A DNA stretch of 64,000 bases from Algoriphagus locisalis (GTDB lineage Bacteria; Bacteroidota; Bacteroidia; Cytophagales; Cyclobacteriaceae): the NCBI RefSeq assembly GCF_900116615.1, contig NZ_FPBF01000011.1, positions 1-64,000 on the forward strand. Direction: 5' to 3'. Of the stretch, positions 50,058 to 57,898 are shown in pieces (position 1 is the first letter of the stretch; every line of letters starts with the position of its first letter). Position numbers and translations under genes: made by a program. The notes below the pieces were generated by a model that made no database searches, was not told the origin of the DNA, and worked only from the letters and a program-made list of their open reading frames with translations.

Positions 50058-50873
50058 ATGCCAGATAATTTGCTAAAAGGAAAACTTGGAATCATCACCG
50101 GTGCACTTGATGAGAACTCAATTGCGTGGAAAACAGCGCTTAAAGCGAAAGAGCAAGGAGCAAGATTTGTATTGACCAATGCACCAATCGCTATGAGAAT
50201 GGGTGCTATCAACGACCTTGCAAAGGAATGTGATACCATTGTGATTCCTGCGGATGCTACAAGCACAGAAGATATCGAGAAACTTTACGCTGAAGCTAAA
50301 GAGTATCTTGGTGGTAACTTTGATTTTCTATTGCATTCAATAGGTATGTCCCCAAACATCAGAAAAGGAAGATCTTATGGTGACCTTAACTATGATTGGG
50401 CAATGAAATCTTACGATGTGTCTGCTATCTCTTTTCACAAAATGATGCAGGTAGCTGAGAAGCAAGATGTGATGAATGAGTGGGGATCGATCGTCGGTCT
50501 TTCTTATATCGCAGCACAAAAAGTTTTCCCTTTCTATACAGATATGGCTGATGCCAAAGCTTTGCTGGAAAGCATTGCGCGTGGGTATGGCTACAGATTC
50601 GGTAAATTGAAGAAAGTAAGAGTAAATACCATCTCTCAGTCTCCAACAAAAACTACTGCTGGAACAGGTATCGGCGGATTTGATTCTTTCTACAATTTCG
50701 CTGAGGCTCTTTCTCCATTGGGCAATGCATCTGCAGAAGCCTGTGCTGAATACATCGTGACTATGTTCTCTGATTACACTAGATTAGTGACTATGCAAAA
50801 CCTCTTTCATGATGGCGGATATTCCTTTACAGGAATTTCTGAAGATATCATGGAGAAGTTTAAGGATTTATAA
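50058..50873 (+). CDS. fabI: Enoyl-[acyl-carrier-protein] reductase (NADH), FabI
   Basis: This 271-residue atypical short-chain dehydrogenase carries out the last step of fatty-acid elongation. It shows LGIITGALDENSIAWKTALK (nucleotide site), FDFLLHSIGMSPNIRKGRSY, SIVGLSYIAAQKVFPFYTDM with the YxxxxxxK catalytic pair in FYTDMADAKALLE, and VNTISQSPTKTTAGTGIGGF. Residue choice and length fit FabI of Bacteroidota, the triclosan target. It is monocistronic with a strong terminator. Confidence 0.95.
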   Translation: MPDNLLKGKLGIITGALDENSIAWKTALKAKEQGARFVLTNAPIAMRMGAINDLAKECDTIVIPADATSTEDIEKLYAEAKEYLGGNFDFLLHSIGMSPNIRKGRSYGDLNYDWAMKSYDVSAISFHKMMQVAEKQDVMNEWGSIVGLSYIAAQKVFPFYTDMADAKALLESIARGYGYRFGKLKKVRVNTISQSPTKTTAGTGIGGFDSFYNFAEALSPLGNASAEACAEYIVTMFSDYTRLVTMQNLFHDGGYSFTGISEDIMEKFKDL

Positions 50874-50891
50874 TTTCCACCACCAATCCTC

Positions 50892-50927
50892 AAAAAAGCC
50901 CTTTGAATTTATTCTTAGGGCTTTTTT
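50892..50927 (+). terminator. Intrinsic terminator of fabI
   Basis: AAAAAAGCCCT (50892-50902) pairs with AGGGCTTTTTT (50917-50927), an 11-bp perfect stem, 18 bp past fabI. Confidence 0.88.
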
Positions 50928-51007
50928 GTGTTTGGGATTTGTTCGTTTTTTAAATGAAATCTTACTCTTTTTCACTTAACTTAATGAATTGAATTTGACC
51001 CTCCGTT

Positions 51008-52597
51008 ATGAAAAAAAGACTTTTACTCCTTGCCATTTTTGGGCTATTCCTTTCCTTTTCTACTTTTTCCCAAATAGAACCAGCACCAGACCGTAATGAA
51101 GGGGATGGACAATATGGTCGATTGATACTAAGAGGAGTTATTCTGATTGATGGTACGGGTGCGCCGCCTGTGGGGCCCGTAGATATTGTCGTAGAGAAAA
51201 ACAGAATCGCTCAAATCCAGGTCGTTGGCTATCCGGGAATGCCAATTAATGAAAATCGAAGACCCAAAGCTGGTCCTGATGACAAAGTGTATGAACTGGA
51301 CGGACACTATTTATTGCCAGGATTTATTGATTCTCATGGACATATCGGTGGAAGAGGTCAAGGAACACCTGCTGAATATGTATTTAAGCTTTGGTTGGCA
51401 CATGGGATTACTACCATTCGTGATCCTTCGGCGGGAAATGGATTGGACTGGGTGCTTGATCAAAAGAAAAGATCTGCTGCAAATGAAATTACAGCTCCTA
51501 GAATTTTAGCTTACACTAGTTTTGGACAAGGTTCAGAAGAGCCAATTACCACTGCTGAGCAAGCCAAAGCTTGGGTGAACGAGAATGCCAAAAAAGGAGC
51601 CGACGGGATTAAGTTTTTTGGAGCAAATCCAGAAGTGATGGAAGCTGCGATTTCGGAAAACAAGAGAATTGGACTTCGCTCTGCAATGCATCATCAGCAG
51701 TTGGATGTAGCTCGATGGAATGTGTTGAATTCTGCCAGAACAGGCTTGACTTCAATGGAGCACTGGTACGGGCTCCCTGAAGCTCTATTTGAAAATAGAA
51801 CAATTCAGGATTTTCGATTGGACTATAATTATCAAAATGAGCAGCACAGATTTGCAGAGGCAGGCAAACTTTGGAAGCAGGCTGCAAAACCGGGATCTGA
51901 CCATTGGAATAAGGTTATGGATGAATTGCTTGAATTGGATTTCACGCTGGACCCGACCTTCAATATCTATGAAGCGAATCGGGATATGATGCGAGCCCGG
52001 ACAGCCGAGTGGCATGAAGTTTACACGCTTCCTTCGCTATGGAGATTCTATGCTCCCAGTCGTCAGTCACATGGTTCGTATTGGTTTGATTGGACAACTG
52101 AAGAGGAAGTCCTTTGGAAGGAGAACTACAAACTATGGATGACTTTTGTAAACGAATATAAAAACAGGGGAGGTCGTGTGACTGCAGGTTCAGATTCTGG
52201 CTTTATCTATCAGCTTTATGGCTTTGCCTATATACGAGAATTGGAGTTGCTAAGAGAAGCTGGTTTTCATCCTTTGGAAGTGCTGCGTTCAGCCACTCTT
52301 TACGGAGCTGAATTGCTTGGCATGGAGGAGGAAATTGGTTCTGTGGAAGTTGGGAAATTAGCTGACTTTGTCATTTTGGAAGAAAATCCCTTACAGAATC
52401 TAAAGGTTCTCTATGGCACGGGAGCTATCAGAATAGATGAAAATAATGAACCAATCCGAGTAGGTGGCGTAAGGTACACTGTTAAGGATGGGATAGTTTA
52501 TGATGCTAAAAAACTTTTGGAGGATGTCAAAGTTATGGTAGATAAGCAAAAAGAGAAGGAAGGATATACAATCACGCAGCCTGGATTAGATTGGTAA
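51008..52597 (+). CDS. Secreted amidohydrolase
   Basis: This 529-residue protein has a signal peptide (MKKRLLLLAIFGLFLSFSTF, cleavage near SQ). The metal-dependent hydrolase barrel shows YLLPGFIDSHGHIGGRGQGT (HxH at about residue 115), GIKFFGANPEVMEAAISENK, LRSAMHHQQLDV (histidine), MEHWYGLPEAL (histidine) and RVTAGSDSGFIYQLYG (aspartate). The C-terminal strand returns to the N-terminal sandwich (GKLADFVILEENPL). Related enzymes hydrolyse dipeptides, imides or cyclic amides; the substrate cannot be assigned. It lies 75 bp upstream of an alpha/beta hydrolase in the same direction. Confidence 0.87.
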   Translation: MKKRLLLLAIFGLFLSFSTFSQIEPAPDRNEGDGQYGRLILRGVILIDGTGAPPVGPVDIVVEKNRIAQIQVVGYPGMPINENRRPKAGPDDKVYELDGHYLLPGFIDSHGHIGGRGQGTPAEYVFKLWLAHGITTIRDPSAGNGLDWVLDQKKRSAANEITAPRILAYTSFGQGSEEPITTAEQAKAWVNENAKKGADGIKFFGANPEVMEAAISENKRIGLRSAMHHQQLDVARWNVLNSARTGLTSMEHWYGLPEALFENRTIQDFRLDYNYQNEQHRFAEAGKLWKQAAKPGSDHWNKVMDELLELDFTLDPTFNIYEANRDMMRARTAEWHEVYTLPSLWRFYAPSRQSHGSYWFDWTTEEEVLWKENYKLWMTFVNEYKNRGGRVTAGSDSGFIYQLYGFAYIRELELLREAGFHPLEVLRSATLYGAELLGMEEEIGSVEVGKLADFVILEENPLQNLKVLYGTGAIRIDENNEPIRVGGVRYTVKDGIVYDAKKLLEDVKVMVDKQKEKEGYTITQPGLDW

Positions 52598-52671
52598 ATA
52601 AAAATCAGGGTTAAAATAGAGCGGAATTGGCCATCGTGAACTGGTTAGTAAGCTCGAAAACAAACAATAGA

Positions 52672-53472
52672 ATGCCCCAAATCAATGTAAATGGAGTCGA
52701 TATTTTCTACACAGATCAAGGAGTTGGTGAGCAGACTATCGTTTTTTCCCATGGCCTGCTTTGGAGCCATAAGATGTTTGCTGAGCAAATCGAATTTCTT
52801 CGTCCGCGTTTTCGCGTAATTGCATATGACCATAGAGGGCAGGGGCAAAGCGAAGTGAAGAAGCCATTCGATATGGATACCCTAACTGAGGATGCTGCTG
52901 CTATAATTGAAGAATTGGGAGTCGGTCCAGTTCATTTTGCTGGGCTTTCCATGGGAGGCTTTATCGGAATGCGGTTAGCATCTAGATATCCAAAATTGAT
53001 CAAAAGCCTGATCCTCCTAGGAACATCTGCCAATGCGGAGCCCGTAGAAAATCTTCCCAAGTACAAAACCTTAAATGGCATAGTTAAATGGCTAGGTATA
53101 GTGCCTCCTGTAGCAAGCAAAGTGATGAAGATAATGTTTGCCGAAAGTTGGCTGGAAGATTCCCTTAATGCAGAAAAGATAGCTTTTTGGAAATCTGAGT
53201 TGAAAGCAAATAAGAGAAATGTAACGGGTGCAGTGGAAGGAGTGATCTATAGAAAAGGAGTAGAGGATGAAATCGTAGGGATAACATGTCCTACTATGGT
53301 GATCGTTGGTGATGAAGATACCGCCACTATTCCTGTGAAATCAAAATTTATCCAAATGAGCATTCCTAAGTCTAAGCTCCATAGAATTCCTGGTGCAGGA
53401 CATAGTAGTTCTATAGAAAAGCCAAGGGAAATCAACCGGCTGATAGGAGATTGGCTCATCGAGCAAAGTTGA
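52672..53472 (+). CDS. Alpha/beta hydrolase (3-oxoadipate enol-lactonase-like)
   Basis: This 266-residue cytosolic hydrolase begins MPQINVNGVDIFYTDQGVGE. It shows IVFSHGLLWSHKMFAEQIEF (HG oxyanion), YDHRGQGQSE, HFAGLSMGGFIGMRLASRYP (nucleophile serine in GLSMGG), VIVGDEDTATIPVK (aspartate) and IPGAGHSSSIEKP (histidine). The pattern resembles PcaD and esterases of that branch; the substrate is open. The ATG at 52672 was chosen over a TTG 45 bp upstream because only the shorter form begins as homologs do. A strong hairpin follows. Confidence 0.84.
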   Translation: MPQINVNGVDIFYTDQGVGEQTIVFSHGLLWSHKMFAEQIEFLRPRFRVIAYDHRGQGQSEVKKPFDMDTLTEDAAAIIEELGVGPVHFAGLSMGGFIGMRLASRYPKLIKSLILLGTSANAEPVENLPKYKTLNGIVKWLGIVPPVASKVMKIMFAESWLEDSLNAEKIAFWKSELKANKRNVTGAVEGVIYRKGVEDEIVGITCPTMVIVGDEDTATIPVKSKFIQMSIPKSKLHRIPGAGHSSSIEKPREINRLIGDWLIEQS

Positions 53473-53506
53473 TTCTTCTGAAATCAAGATTTTATTTTCA
53501 GCGATT

Positions 53507-53528
53507 AGGCCTCATGTGAGGCCTTTTT
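53507..53528 (+). terminator. Intrinsic terminator
   Basis: AGGCCTC-ATGT-GAGGCCT (53507-53524) followed by TTTTT, 34 bp past the alpha/beta hydrolase stop. Confidence 0.85.
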
Positions 53529-53548
53529 CTATTTTTTATGAATAAAAA

Positions 53549-53592
53549 TTTACGTTGTTGAAACCTTTTCCTATATTTATATGTATATACAT
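53549..53592 (+). promoter_or_regulatory. Promoter and palindromic operator of the MarR gene
   Basis: TTTA (53549-53552), 19-nt spacer, TATATTTA (53572-53579): close to TTTG-N19-TAnnTTTG. Right after it is the perfect palindrome ATGTATATACAT (53581-53592), spanning the expected transcription start, 20 bp before the ATG. This is a plausible MarR autoregulation site. Confidence 0.6.
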
Positions 53593-53612
53593 TAAATACA
53601 AAAACAAAAGAT

Positions 53613-54065
53613 ATGGGAAGTCTAGAAGAAGCAATCAAGCAGAAGGAGTTTAAAGACCCATATAATAAATTAGTGGTCAATTTGCTCTATACTCAAAGCT
53701 ATCTGGTTTCTGCTCAAAATAGCATTTTAAAGCCCTTTGATCTTTCACCAGAGCAATACAATGTGCTCAGGATATTAAGAGGACAGAATGGAGTACCGAC
53801 TACAGTTTCCTCTATTCAGGACAGGATGCTCAATAAAATGTCAAATGCCAGTCGTTTGGTAGATAAGTTGAAAGCTAAGCAGCTTTTGGAAAGAAGAGAG
53901 TGTCCGACCGACCGTCGTCAGGTTGACATTGTGATCACGGAGAAAGGTTTGCAGATTTTGGACGAACTACAGAGTCATATGGAAGGGTTTAATAATCAGG
54001 TAGTCAAATTGACCAAAGAAGAAACCGTAGTAATGAATGACTTGTTGGATAAGCTAAGAGGCTAA
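53613..54065 (+). CDS. MarR-family transcriptional regulator
   Basis: This 150-residue dimeric winged-helix regulator shows VVNLLYTQSYLVSAQNSILK, PFDLSPEQYNVLRILRGQNG (start of the wHTH), SIQDRMLNKMSNASRLVDKL (recognition helix), QLLERRECPTDRRQVDIVIT (wing, with the DRR motif) and a C-terminal dimer helix. MarR proteins usually respond to phenolic or oxidising ligands. The first downstream genes encode YceI, a ring-cleaving dioxygenase and a carboxylesterase, as in MhqR/YodB-type regulons. A perfect palindrome at its own start site suggests autorepression. No cysteine is evident in the core, so thiol-based sensing is doubtful. Confidence 0.9.
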   Translation: MGSLEEAIKQKEFKDPYNKLVVNLLYTQSYLVSAQNSILKPFDLSPEQYNVLRILRGQNGVPTTVSSIQDRMLNKMSNASRLVDKLKAKQLLERRECPTDRRQVDIVITEKGLQILDELQSHMEGFNNQVVKLTKEETVVMNDLLDKLRG

Positions 54066-54139
54066 AAAATTTTATACTAATACGTGTCTATACAAATAAT
54101 ATTAATACAAATAAAATTTAAACTAAAAAATCAAAAATT
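54066..54139 (+). promoter_or_regulatory. yceI upstream region with partial MarR half-sites
   Basis: TATACA (54089-54094) and TTAATACAAAT resemble the right half of the MarR palindrome and its flank (TATACATTAAATACAAA). No exact promoter box is visible. Weak evidence that MarR also controls yceI. Confidence 0.3.
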
Positions 54140-54667
54140 ATGAGCACTACAAAATGGATTATCGACCCTACACACTCTGAGGTTTCTTTCAAAGTAAAAC
54201 ACTTGGTGATTTCTACAGTGACAGGTTATTTCAAGAAATTTGAAGGGTTTGCTGAAACAGAATCTGAGGATTTCGATGGAGCTACTGTTTCTTTTTCTGC
54301 CGATATAGACAGCATTGATACTAATCAGGCAGACAGAGATAACCATTTGAAATCTGGAGACTTCTTTGATGCAGCAAATCATCCAAAATTGACTTTCACA
54401 GGAAAAATTTCTAAATCTGGTGAGGATTATAAATTGATCGGAGACTTGACCATGAGAGATACCACTAAACAAGTTGAATTGGATGTGGATCTAGGTGGTG
54501 TTGCTGGTGATCCTTACGGACAAACCAAAGCTGGTTTTGAAATCGAAGGAAAAGTAAACAGAAAAGAGTTTGGTCTTTCCTGGTCTGCTGTGACAGAAGC
54601 AGGATCTGTAGTAGTAAGTGATCAGGTAAAATTGATCTTGAGCGTACAGTTAGTAAAACAGGCATAA
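54140..54667 (+). CDS. YceI-family lipid-binding protein
   Basis: This 175-residue protein has no signal peptide, unlike the periplasmic E. coli YceI, so it is probably cytosolic. It shows the lipocalin-like YceI barrel: KWIIDPTHSEVSFKVKHLVI, GYFKKFEGFAETESEDFDGA, DIDSIDTNQADRDNHLKSGD, FFDAANHPKLTFTGKI and LTMRDTTKQVELDVDLGGVA. The family binds polyisoprenoids or quinone-like lipids. In Bacteroidota it commonly follows a MarR gene, as here, which suggests a role in quinone or redox stress. It starts 75 bp after marR. Confidence 0.9.
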   Translation: MSTTKWIIDPTHSEVSFKVKHLVISTVTGYFKKFEGFAETESEDFDGATVSFSADIDSIDTNQADRDNHLKSGDFFDAANHPKLTFTGKISKSGEDYKLIGDLTMRDTTKQVELDVDLGGVAGDPYGQTKAGFEIEGKVNRKEFGLSWSAVTEAGSVVVSDQVKLILSVQLVKQA

Positions 54668-54767
54668 TAATTAGAAGCCTTAGGGTTCTAGGAGCCTTGA
54701 TAGTACAGGTTTAGCTATGGGGATTTTTCCTCATAGCTTTATTTTAAAACTAATTCCCCTACACAGC

Positions 54768-55718
54768 ATGAAGCCATTAATCACTGGAATCCACCATATC
54801 ACCGCGATAGCTGGTAATCCTCAAGCAAATATTGATTTCTACACAGGAATTCTTGGACTGAGACTGGTGAAAAAGACCATCAACTTTGATGCTCCCGGAG
54901 TATATCATTTCTATTTTGGAGATGAGCTAGGGAGGCCAGGTACGGTATTTACTACCTTCCCATTTACTGGAGCTAGAAGAGGTGCTAAAGGGGCTGGCGA
55001 AGTTACTTACACGGCATTTTCTGTGCCCACTGATTCCTTAGATTACTGGATTGAGCGGTTGAAAAAGTTTGGTGTAGCTACTTCAGATAAACTAACTCGA
55101 TTTGGTGATCAATTGATTCGATTTGAAGATCATGACAGTATGGGAATTGAGTTGATAGCTAATGATCAGGATGATAGAACTGGCTGGTCTTATGGGCAAG
55201 TCCCAATCGAGCATTCCATCAAAGGTTTTTATGGGGCTACTCTGAACCTACGCGCCAAAGAGTTGACCGAAAAGCTGCTCACGGAGCATATGGATTATCG
55301 TTTTATTGGCGAGGAAAATGGTAGATTCCGCTACGGCACTGCTGGCAAGCCTGGTGATATTGTTGACATCGTCATAGACAAGTCTGGTAGCCGAGGCATG
55401 CAAAGTGCTGGTACAGTTCATCACATAGCTTTCCGCACAGAGAATGCAGAATCTCAGCTTCAAGTTCAGGAAATCTTGATGAGAAATGGCTATCAGGTTA
55501 CTGAAGTGAAAGACAGAAATTACTTTACTTCAATTTATTTCCGTGAGCCGGGAGGGGTTTTATTTGAGGTGGCAACTGACGAGCCGGGCTTTGCGATAGA
55601 TGAGGACGAAGCGCACTTGGGTGAATTGATCAAATTGCCGGAATGGGCAGAACCTAATCGCGATAAACTGGAGGAGAGTTTGATCCCTGTGAAATTAAAT
55701 GTCGAGTCTTATGCCTAA
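54768..55718 (+). CDS. VOC-family ring-cleaving dioxygenase (MhqO-like)
   Basis: This 316-residue enzyme has two vicinal-oxygen-chelate modules. The first is ITGIHHITAIAGNPQANIDF, YTGILGLRLVKKTINFD; the second is GTVHHIAFRTENAESQLQVQ, YFTSIYFREPGGVLFEVATD. The Fe(II) ligands are likely H in HHIT, H in HHIAF and E in FEVATD. The family includes MhqO and hydroquinone/chlorohydroquinone dioxygenases. The ATG at 54768 was chosen over an upstream ATG (54717) because it sits directly before the LITGIHHIT block. It overlaps the next gene. Confidence 0.88.
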   Translation: MKPLITGIHHITAIAGNPQANIDFYTGILGLRLVKKTINFDAPGVYHFYFGDELGRPGTVFTTFPFTGARRGAKGAGEVTYTAFSVPTDSLDYWIERLKKFGVATSDKLTRFGDQLIRFEDHDSMGIELIANDQDDRTGWSYGQVPIEHSIKGFYGATLNLRAKELTEKLLTEHMDYRFIGEENGRFRYGTAGKPGDIVDIVIDKSGSRGMQSAGTVHHIAFRTENAESQLQVQEILMRNGYQVTEVKDRNYFTSIYFREPGGVLFEVATDEPGFAIDEDEAHLGELIKLPEWAEPNRDKLEESLIPVKLNVESYA

Positions 55719-56319
55719 AATTAAAACAGCTGGTATAGCGTTGGATCAAGCAAAAAAAGCGGCTATCCTAATTCATGGTAGAGGAGCAAATGCTGAAAGT
55801 ATCCTATCGTTATCCAACTATCTTAATCTGGATGAATATGCGCTTTTGGCGCCAGAAGCAGAAGGAGGCACTTGGTATCCTTACAGCTTTATGGCTCCAG
55901 ATGAAGCCAATCAAGCAGCTTTAGAAGAATCGCTAGCTACTATCAATGAAGCATGGAGTCATATTTCCGCTGCAGGTATTTCTTCAGAAAATGTCGTGTT
56001 CATTGGCTTTTCTCAGGGAGCTTGCCTTAGTCTTGAGTTTGCTGCGCAAAATGCCCAGAAGCTCGGGGGTGTGATTGCATTCACTGGAGGGTTGATTGGA
56101 GAGCAAATTCAGGATCAGAAGTATTCTGGAGACTTTGTAGGGACGCCAGTCTTTATCGGAAGTAGCGAAAAAGATTTTCATGTTCCACTTTCTCGGATAC
56201 AAGAATCAGAAACCCTACTGAGCAGGATGGGTGCAAAAGTGAAATTATTAATATTCAAGGACTCAAATCATACCATTCGTCAGGAAGAAACTGATTGGGT
56301 TAATAAAAATATATTGTAA
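55711..56319 (+). CDS. Carboxylesterase/phospholipase, MhqD-like
   Basis: This 202-residue alpha/beta hydrolase shows KAAILIHGRGANAESILSLS, LAPEAEGGTWYPYSFMAPDE, VVFIGFSQGACLSLEFAAQN (nucleophile serine in GFSQG), PVFIGSSEKDFHVPLSRIQE (aspartate) and LLIFKDSNHTIRQEE (histidine). It resembles the MhqD/YodD group that follows MhqO in quinone-resistance operons. It overlaps the dioxygenase gene (ATGs at 55699 or 55711, by 20 or 8 bp), so coupling is expected. A strong terminator follows. Confidence 0.87.
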   Translation: MPKIKTAGIALDQAKKAAILIHGRGANAESILSLSNYLNLDEYALLAPEAEGGTWYPYSFMAPDEANQAALEESLATINEAWSHISAAGISSENVVFIGFSQGACLSLEFAAQNAQKLGGVIAFTGGLIGEQIQDQKYSGDFVGTPVFIGSSEKDFHVPLSRIQESETLLSRMGAKVKLLIFKDSNHTIRQEETDWVNKNIL

Positions 56320-56339
56320 ACAGGTTTTCTTAATTCGAA

Positions 56340-56376
56340 AAATCCTTTGGCAGTTTGTCAAAGGATTTTTTTTTTT
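56340..56376 (+). terminator. Intrinsic terminator of the esterase operon
   Basis: AAATCCTTTG (56340-56349) pairs with CAAAGGATTT (56359-56368), followed by eight T, 20 bp past the stop. Confidence 0.88.
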
Positions 56377-56506
56377 GATTTTAACTTTCATGGTATATCT
56401 CAAAGCTCTCTTAATAAGAATAATCTCGCTTTTTAACCTCCAAAACACCCAATAAATCCCTTAAAAATTATTTTGTAACTAACTGATAATAAAATAAATA
56501 GATCCA

Positions 56507-56560
56507 TATTTTTGAATTTACTCAATTAAATGAGTAAATTTACTCAATTTTAAGAGTAAA
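56507..56560 (+). promoter_or_regulatory. Promoter box followed by two tandem 22-bp palindromes
   Basis: TATTTTTG (56507-56514) matches TAnnTTTG. Immediately after come TTTACTCA-N6-TGAGTAAA (56517-56538) and TTTACTC-N8-GAGTAAA (56539-56560), head to tail with period 22. The ATG of the ATPase gene is only 4 nt further, so the palindromes occupy the whole expected 5' untranslated region and start site. The same pair recurs beyond the gene (57848-57889). Confidence 0.72.
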
Positions 56561-56564
56561 ACTT

Positions 56565-57761
56565 ATGAGTTATCAGCGGTCAGAGAAAAATCAAATCCAA
56601 AAACGTCTCTGTGATGAGCCTAGAATGTTCATCCAGGTGATCTATGGCCCGCGTCAAGTAGGCAAGACTACCATGATTCGCCAGATTATGAAGGATGCGG
56701 ATCTGCCGCATACCTTGGTGGCAGCTGATGCAGTACCTGCGACTGACAGGCTTTGGATAGCCCAGCAATGGGAAAATGCGCGCATGAAGCAGAGTGCAAC
56801 TCCAGAACTGCCTTACATTCTAGTGATAGATGAGGTTCAGAAAATCGACAATTGGAGTGAGCAGGTCAAAGCCGAATGGGATAAGGATACTGCTGAGGAG
56901 CGGGATATTCGAGTGGTTTTATTGGGATCGTCTAGACTGATGCTTCAGCAAGGATTGACCGAGTCGCTTGCTGGGAGGTTCGAATCTACCTATTTGGGAC
57001 ACTGGTCGTACAAAGAAATGAAAGATGCCTTTGGCCTTTCGCCAGAGGAGTTTATCTGGTATGGGGGGTATCCCGGAGCGATTCTCCTCAAGGAAGATGA
57101 GGATCGATGGAAGAATTATGTTCGGGATGCGCTTTTGGAGACAAGTATTTCAAAGGATATACTCATGCTTACACGTGTGGATAAGCCAGCATTGATGAAG
57201 CGTCTCTTTGAGATTGGTTCATCTTATTCAGGTCAGGTGCTGAGTTTCACGAAGATCATGGGGCAGCTCGCTGATGCTGGGAATACTACTACGCTTGCCA
57301 ATTACCTTGAGCTCTTGAATGAAGCAGGGTTGCTAGGAGGCCTGGAAAAGTACAGTCCAAACTTGGTCAGGAAGCGCTCTTCCAGTCCCAAGTTCATGGT
57401 GCATAATACTGCGATCATGTCAGGAGTCTCTAATGAAACTATGGAAACACTCCGTGAAGACCATCGCGCCTGGGGTCGCTGGGTAGAGTCGGCTGTGGGG
57501 GCACATTTGGTGAATCAAGCCTTCAAGGAGAGAAAATTGCACATCTACTATTGGCGGGAAGGGAATGATGAAGTTGATTTCGTAATCGAGTACAAAAAGC
57601 GGATCATTGCCTTAGAAGTGAAGACCTCTAAGGTGGGCGGATTGGCCGGTCTGAACTCTTTTGCCACTACTTACCATCCAGAAAAGTCACTAGTGATCGG
57701 TACGGATGGAATCCCCTGGGAGGAGTTTTTGCAGATGGATGTACTTGAGCTATATAGTTGA
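56565..57761 (+). CDS. AAA ATPase (AAA_14) with DUF4143 / nuclease-like C-terminus
   Basis: This 398-residue cytosolic protein has an N-terminal ATPase: P-loop IYGPRQVGKTTMIRQ (residues 28-35), Walker B YILVIDEVQKIDNW (about 84-95), sensor VVLLGSSRLMLQQGLTESLA and GRFESTYLGHWSYKEM. The DUF4143 part (about 165-370) has a winged-helix-like segment (LSFTKIMGQLADAGNTTTLA, NYLELLNEAGLLGGLEKYSP). A C-terminal EVDFVIEY..ALEVK motif (D about 337, E351, K353) resembles PD-(D/E)xK nucleases. No family member has a clear role known to me. The gene has its own promoter, its own terminator, and paired palindromes on both sides, so it looks like a self-contained cassette. Confidence 0.85.
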   Translation: MSYQRSEKNQIQKRLCDEPRMFIQVIYGPRQVGKTTMIRQIMKDADLPHTLVAADAVPATDRLWIAQQWENARMKQSATPELPYILVIDEVQKIDNWSEQVKAEWDKDTAEERDIRVVLLGSSRLMLQQGLTESLAGRFESTYLGHWSYKEMKDAFGLSPEEFIWYGGYPGAILLKEDEDRWKNYVRDALLETSISKDILMLTRVDKPALMKRLFEIGSSYSGQVLSFTKIMGQLADAGNTTTLANYLELLNEAGLLGGLEKYSPNLVRKRSSSPKFMVHNTAIMSGVSNETMETLREDHRAWGRWVESAVGAHLVNQAFKERKLHIYYWREGNDEVDFVIEYKKRIIALEVKTSKVGGLAGLNSFATTYHPEKSLVIGTDGIPWEEFLQMDVLELYS

Positions 57762-57786
57762 AAAGACAGTCAGTTGGCTGTCTTTT
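57761..57786 (+). terminator. Intrinsic terminator of the ATPase gene
   Basis: AAAAGACAG (57761-57769) pairs with CTGTCTTTT (57778-57786). It begins at the last base of the stop codon. The 3' palindromes start 61 bp further on. Confidence 0.82.
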
Positions 57787-57847
57787 TATTGCTAAAAATT
57801 ATTCATTAATGTACTGATATTCAGTGTTTAGAATCAATTTTATAAAA

Positions 57848-57889
57848 TTTACTCAATATGCTGAGTAAATTTACTCAGCAGATTGAGTA
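57848..57889. repeat. Second pair of tandem palindromes, downstream of the ATPase gene
   Basis: TTTACTCA-N6-TGAGTAAA (57848-57869) followed by TTTACTCA-N6-TGAGTA (57870-57889), again period 22, ending 9 bp before the sbcC stop. As a real terminator already precedes it, this pair is not needed for termination. The arms match the upstream pair, but the loops differ (ATATGC, GCAGAT). Confidence 0.9.
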
Positions 57890-57898
57890 TTATGATTT

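Noticed and set aside
57848..57889. Downstream palindromes as the terminator of the ATPase gene or of sbcC
   Set aside because: A good hairpin with T tract already follows the ATPase gene. Nothing in these palindromes has a T tract, and their pairing with the upstream set would not be explained.
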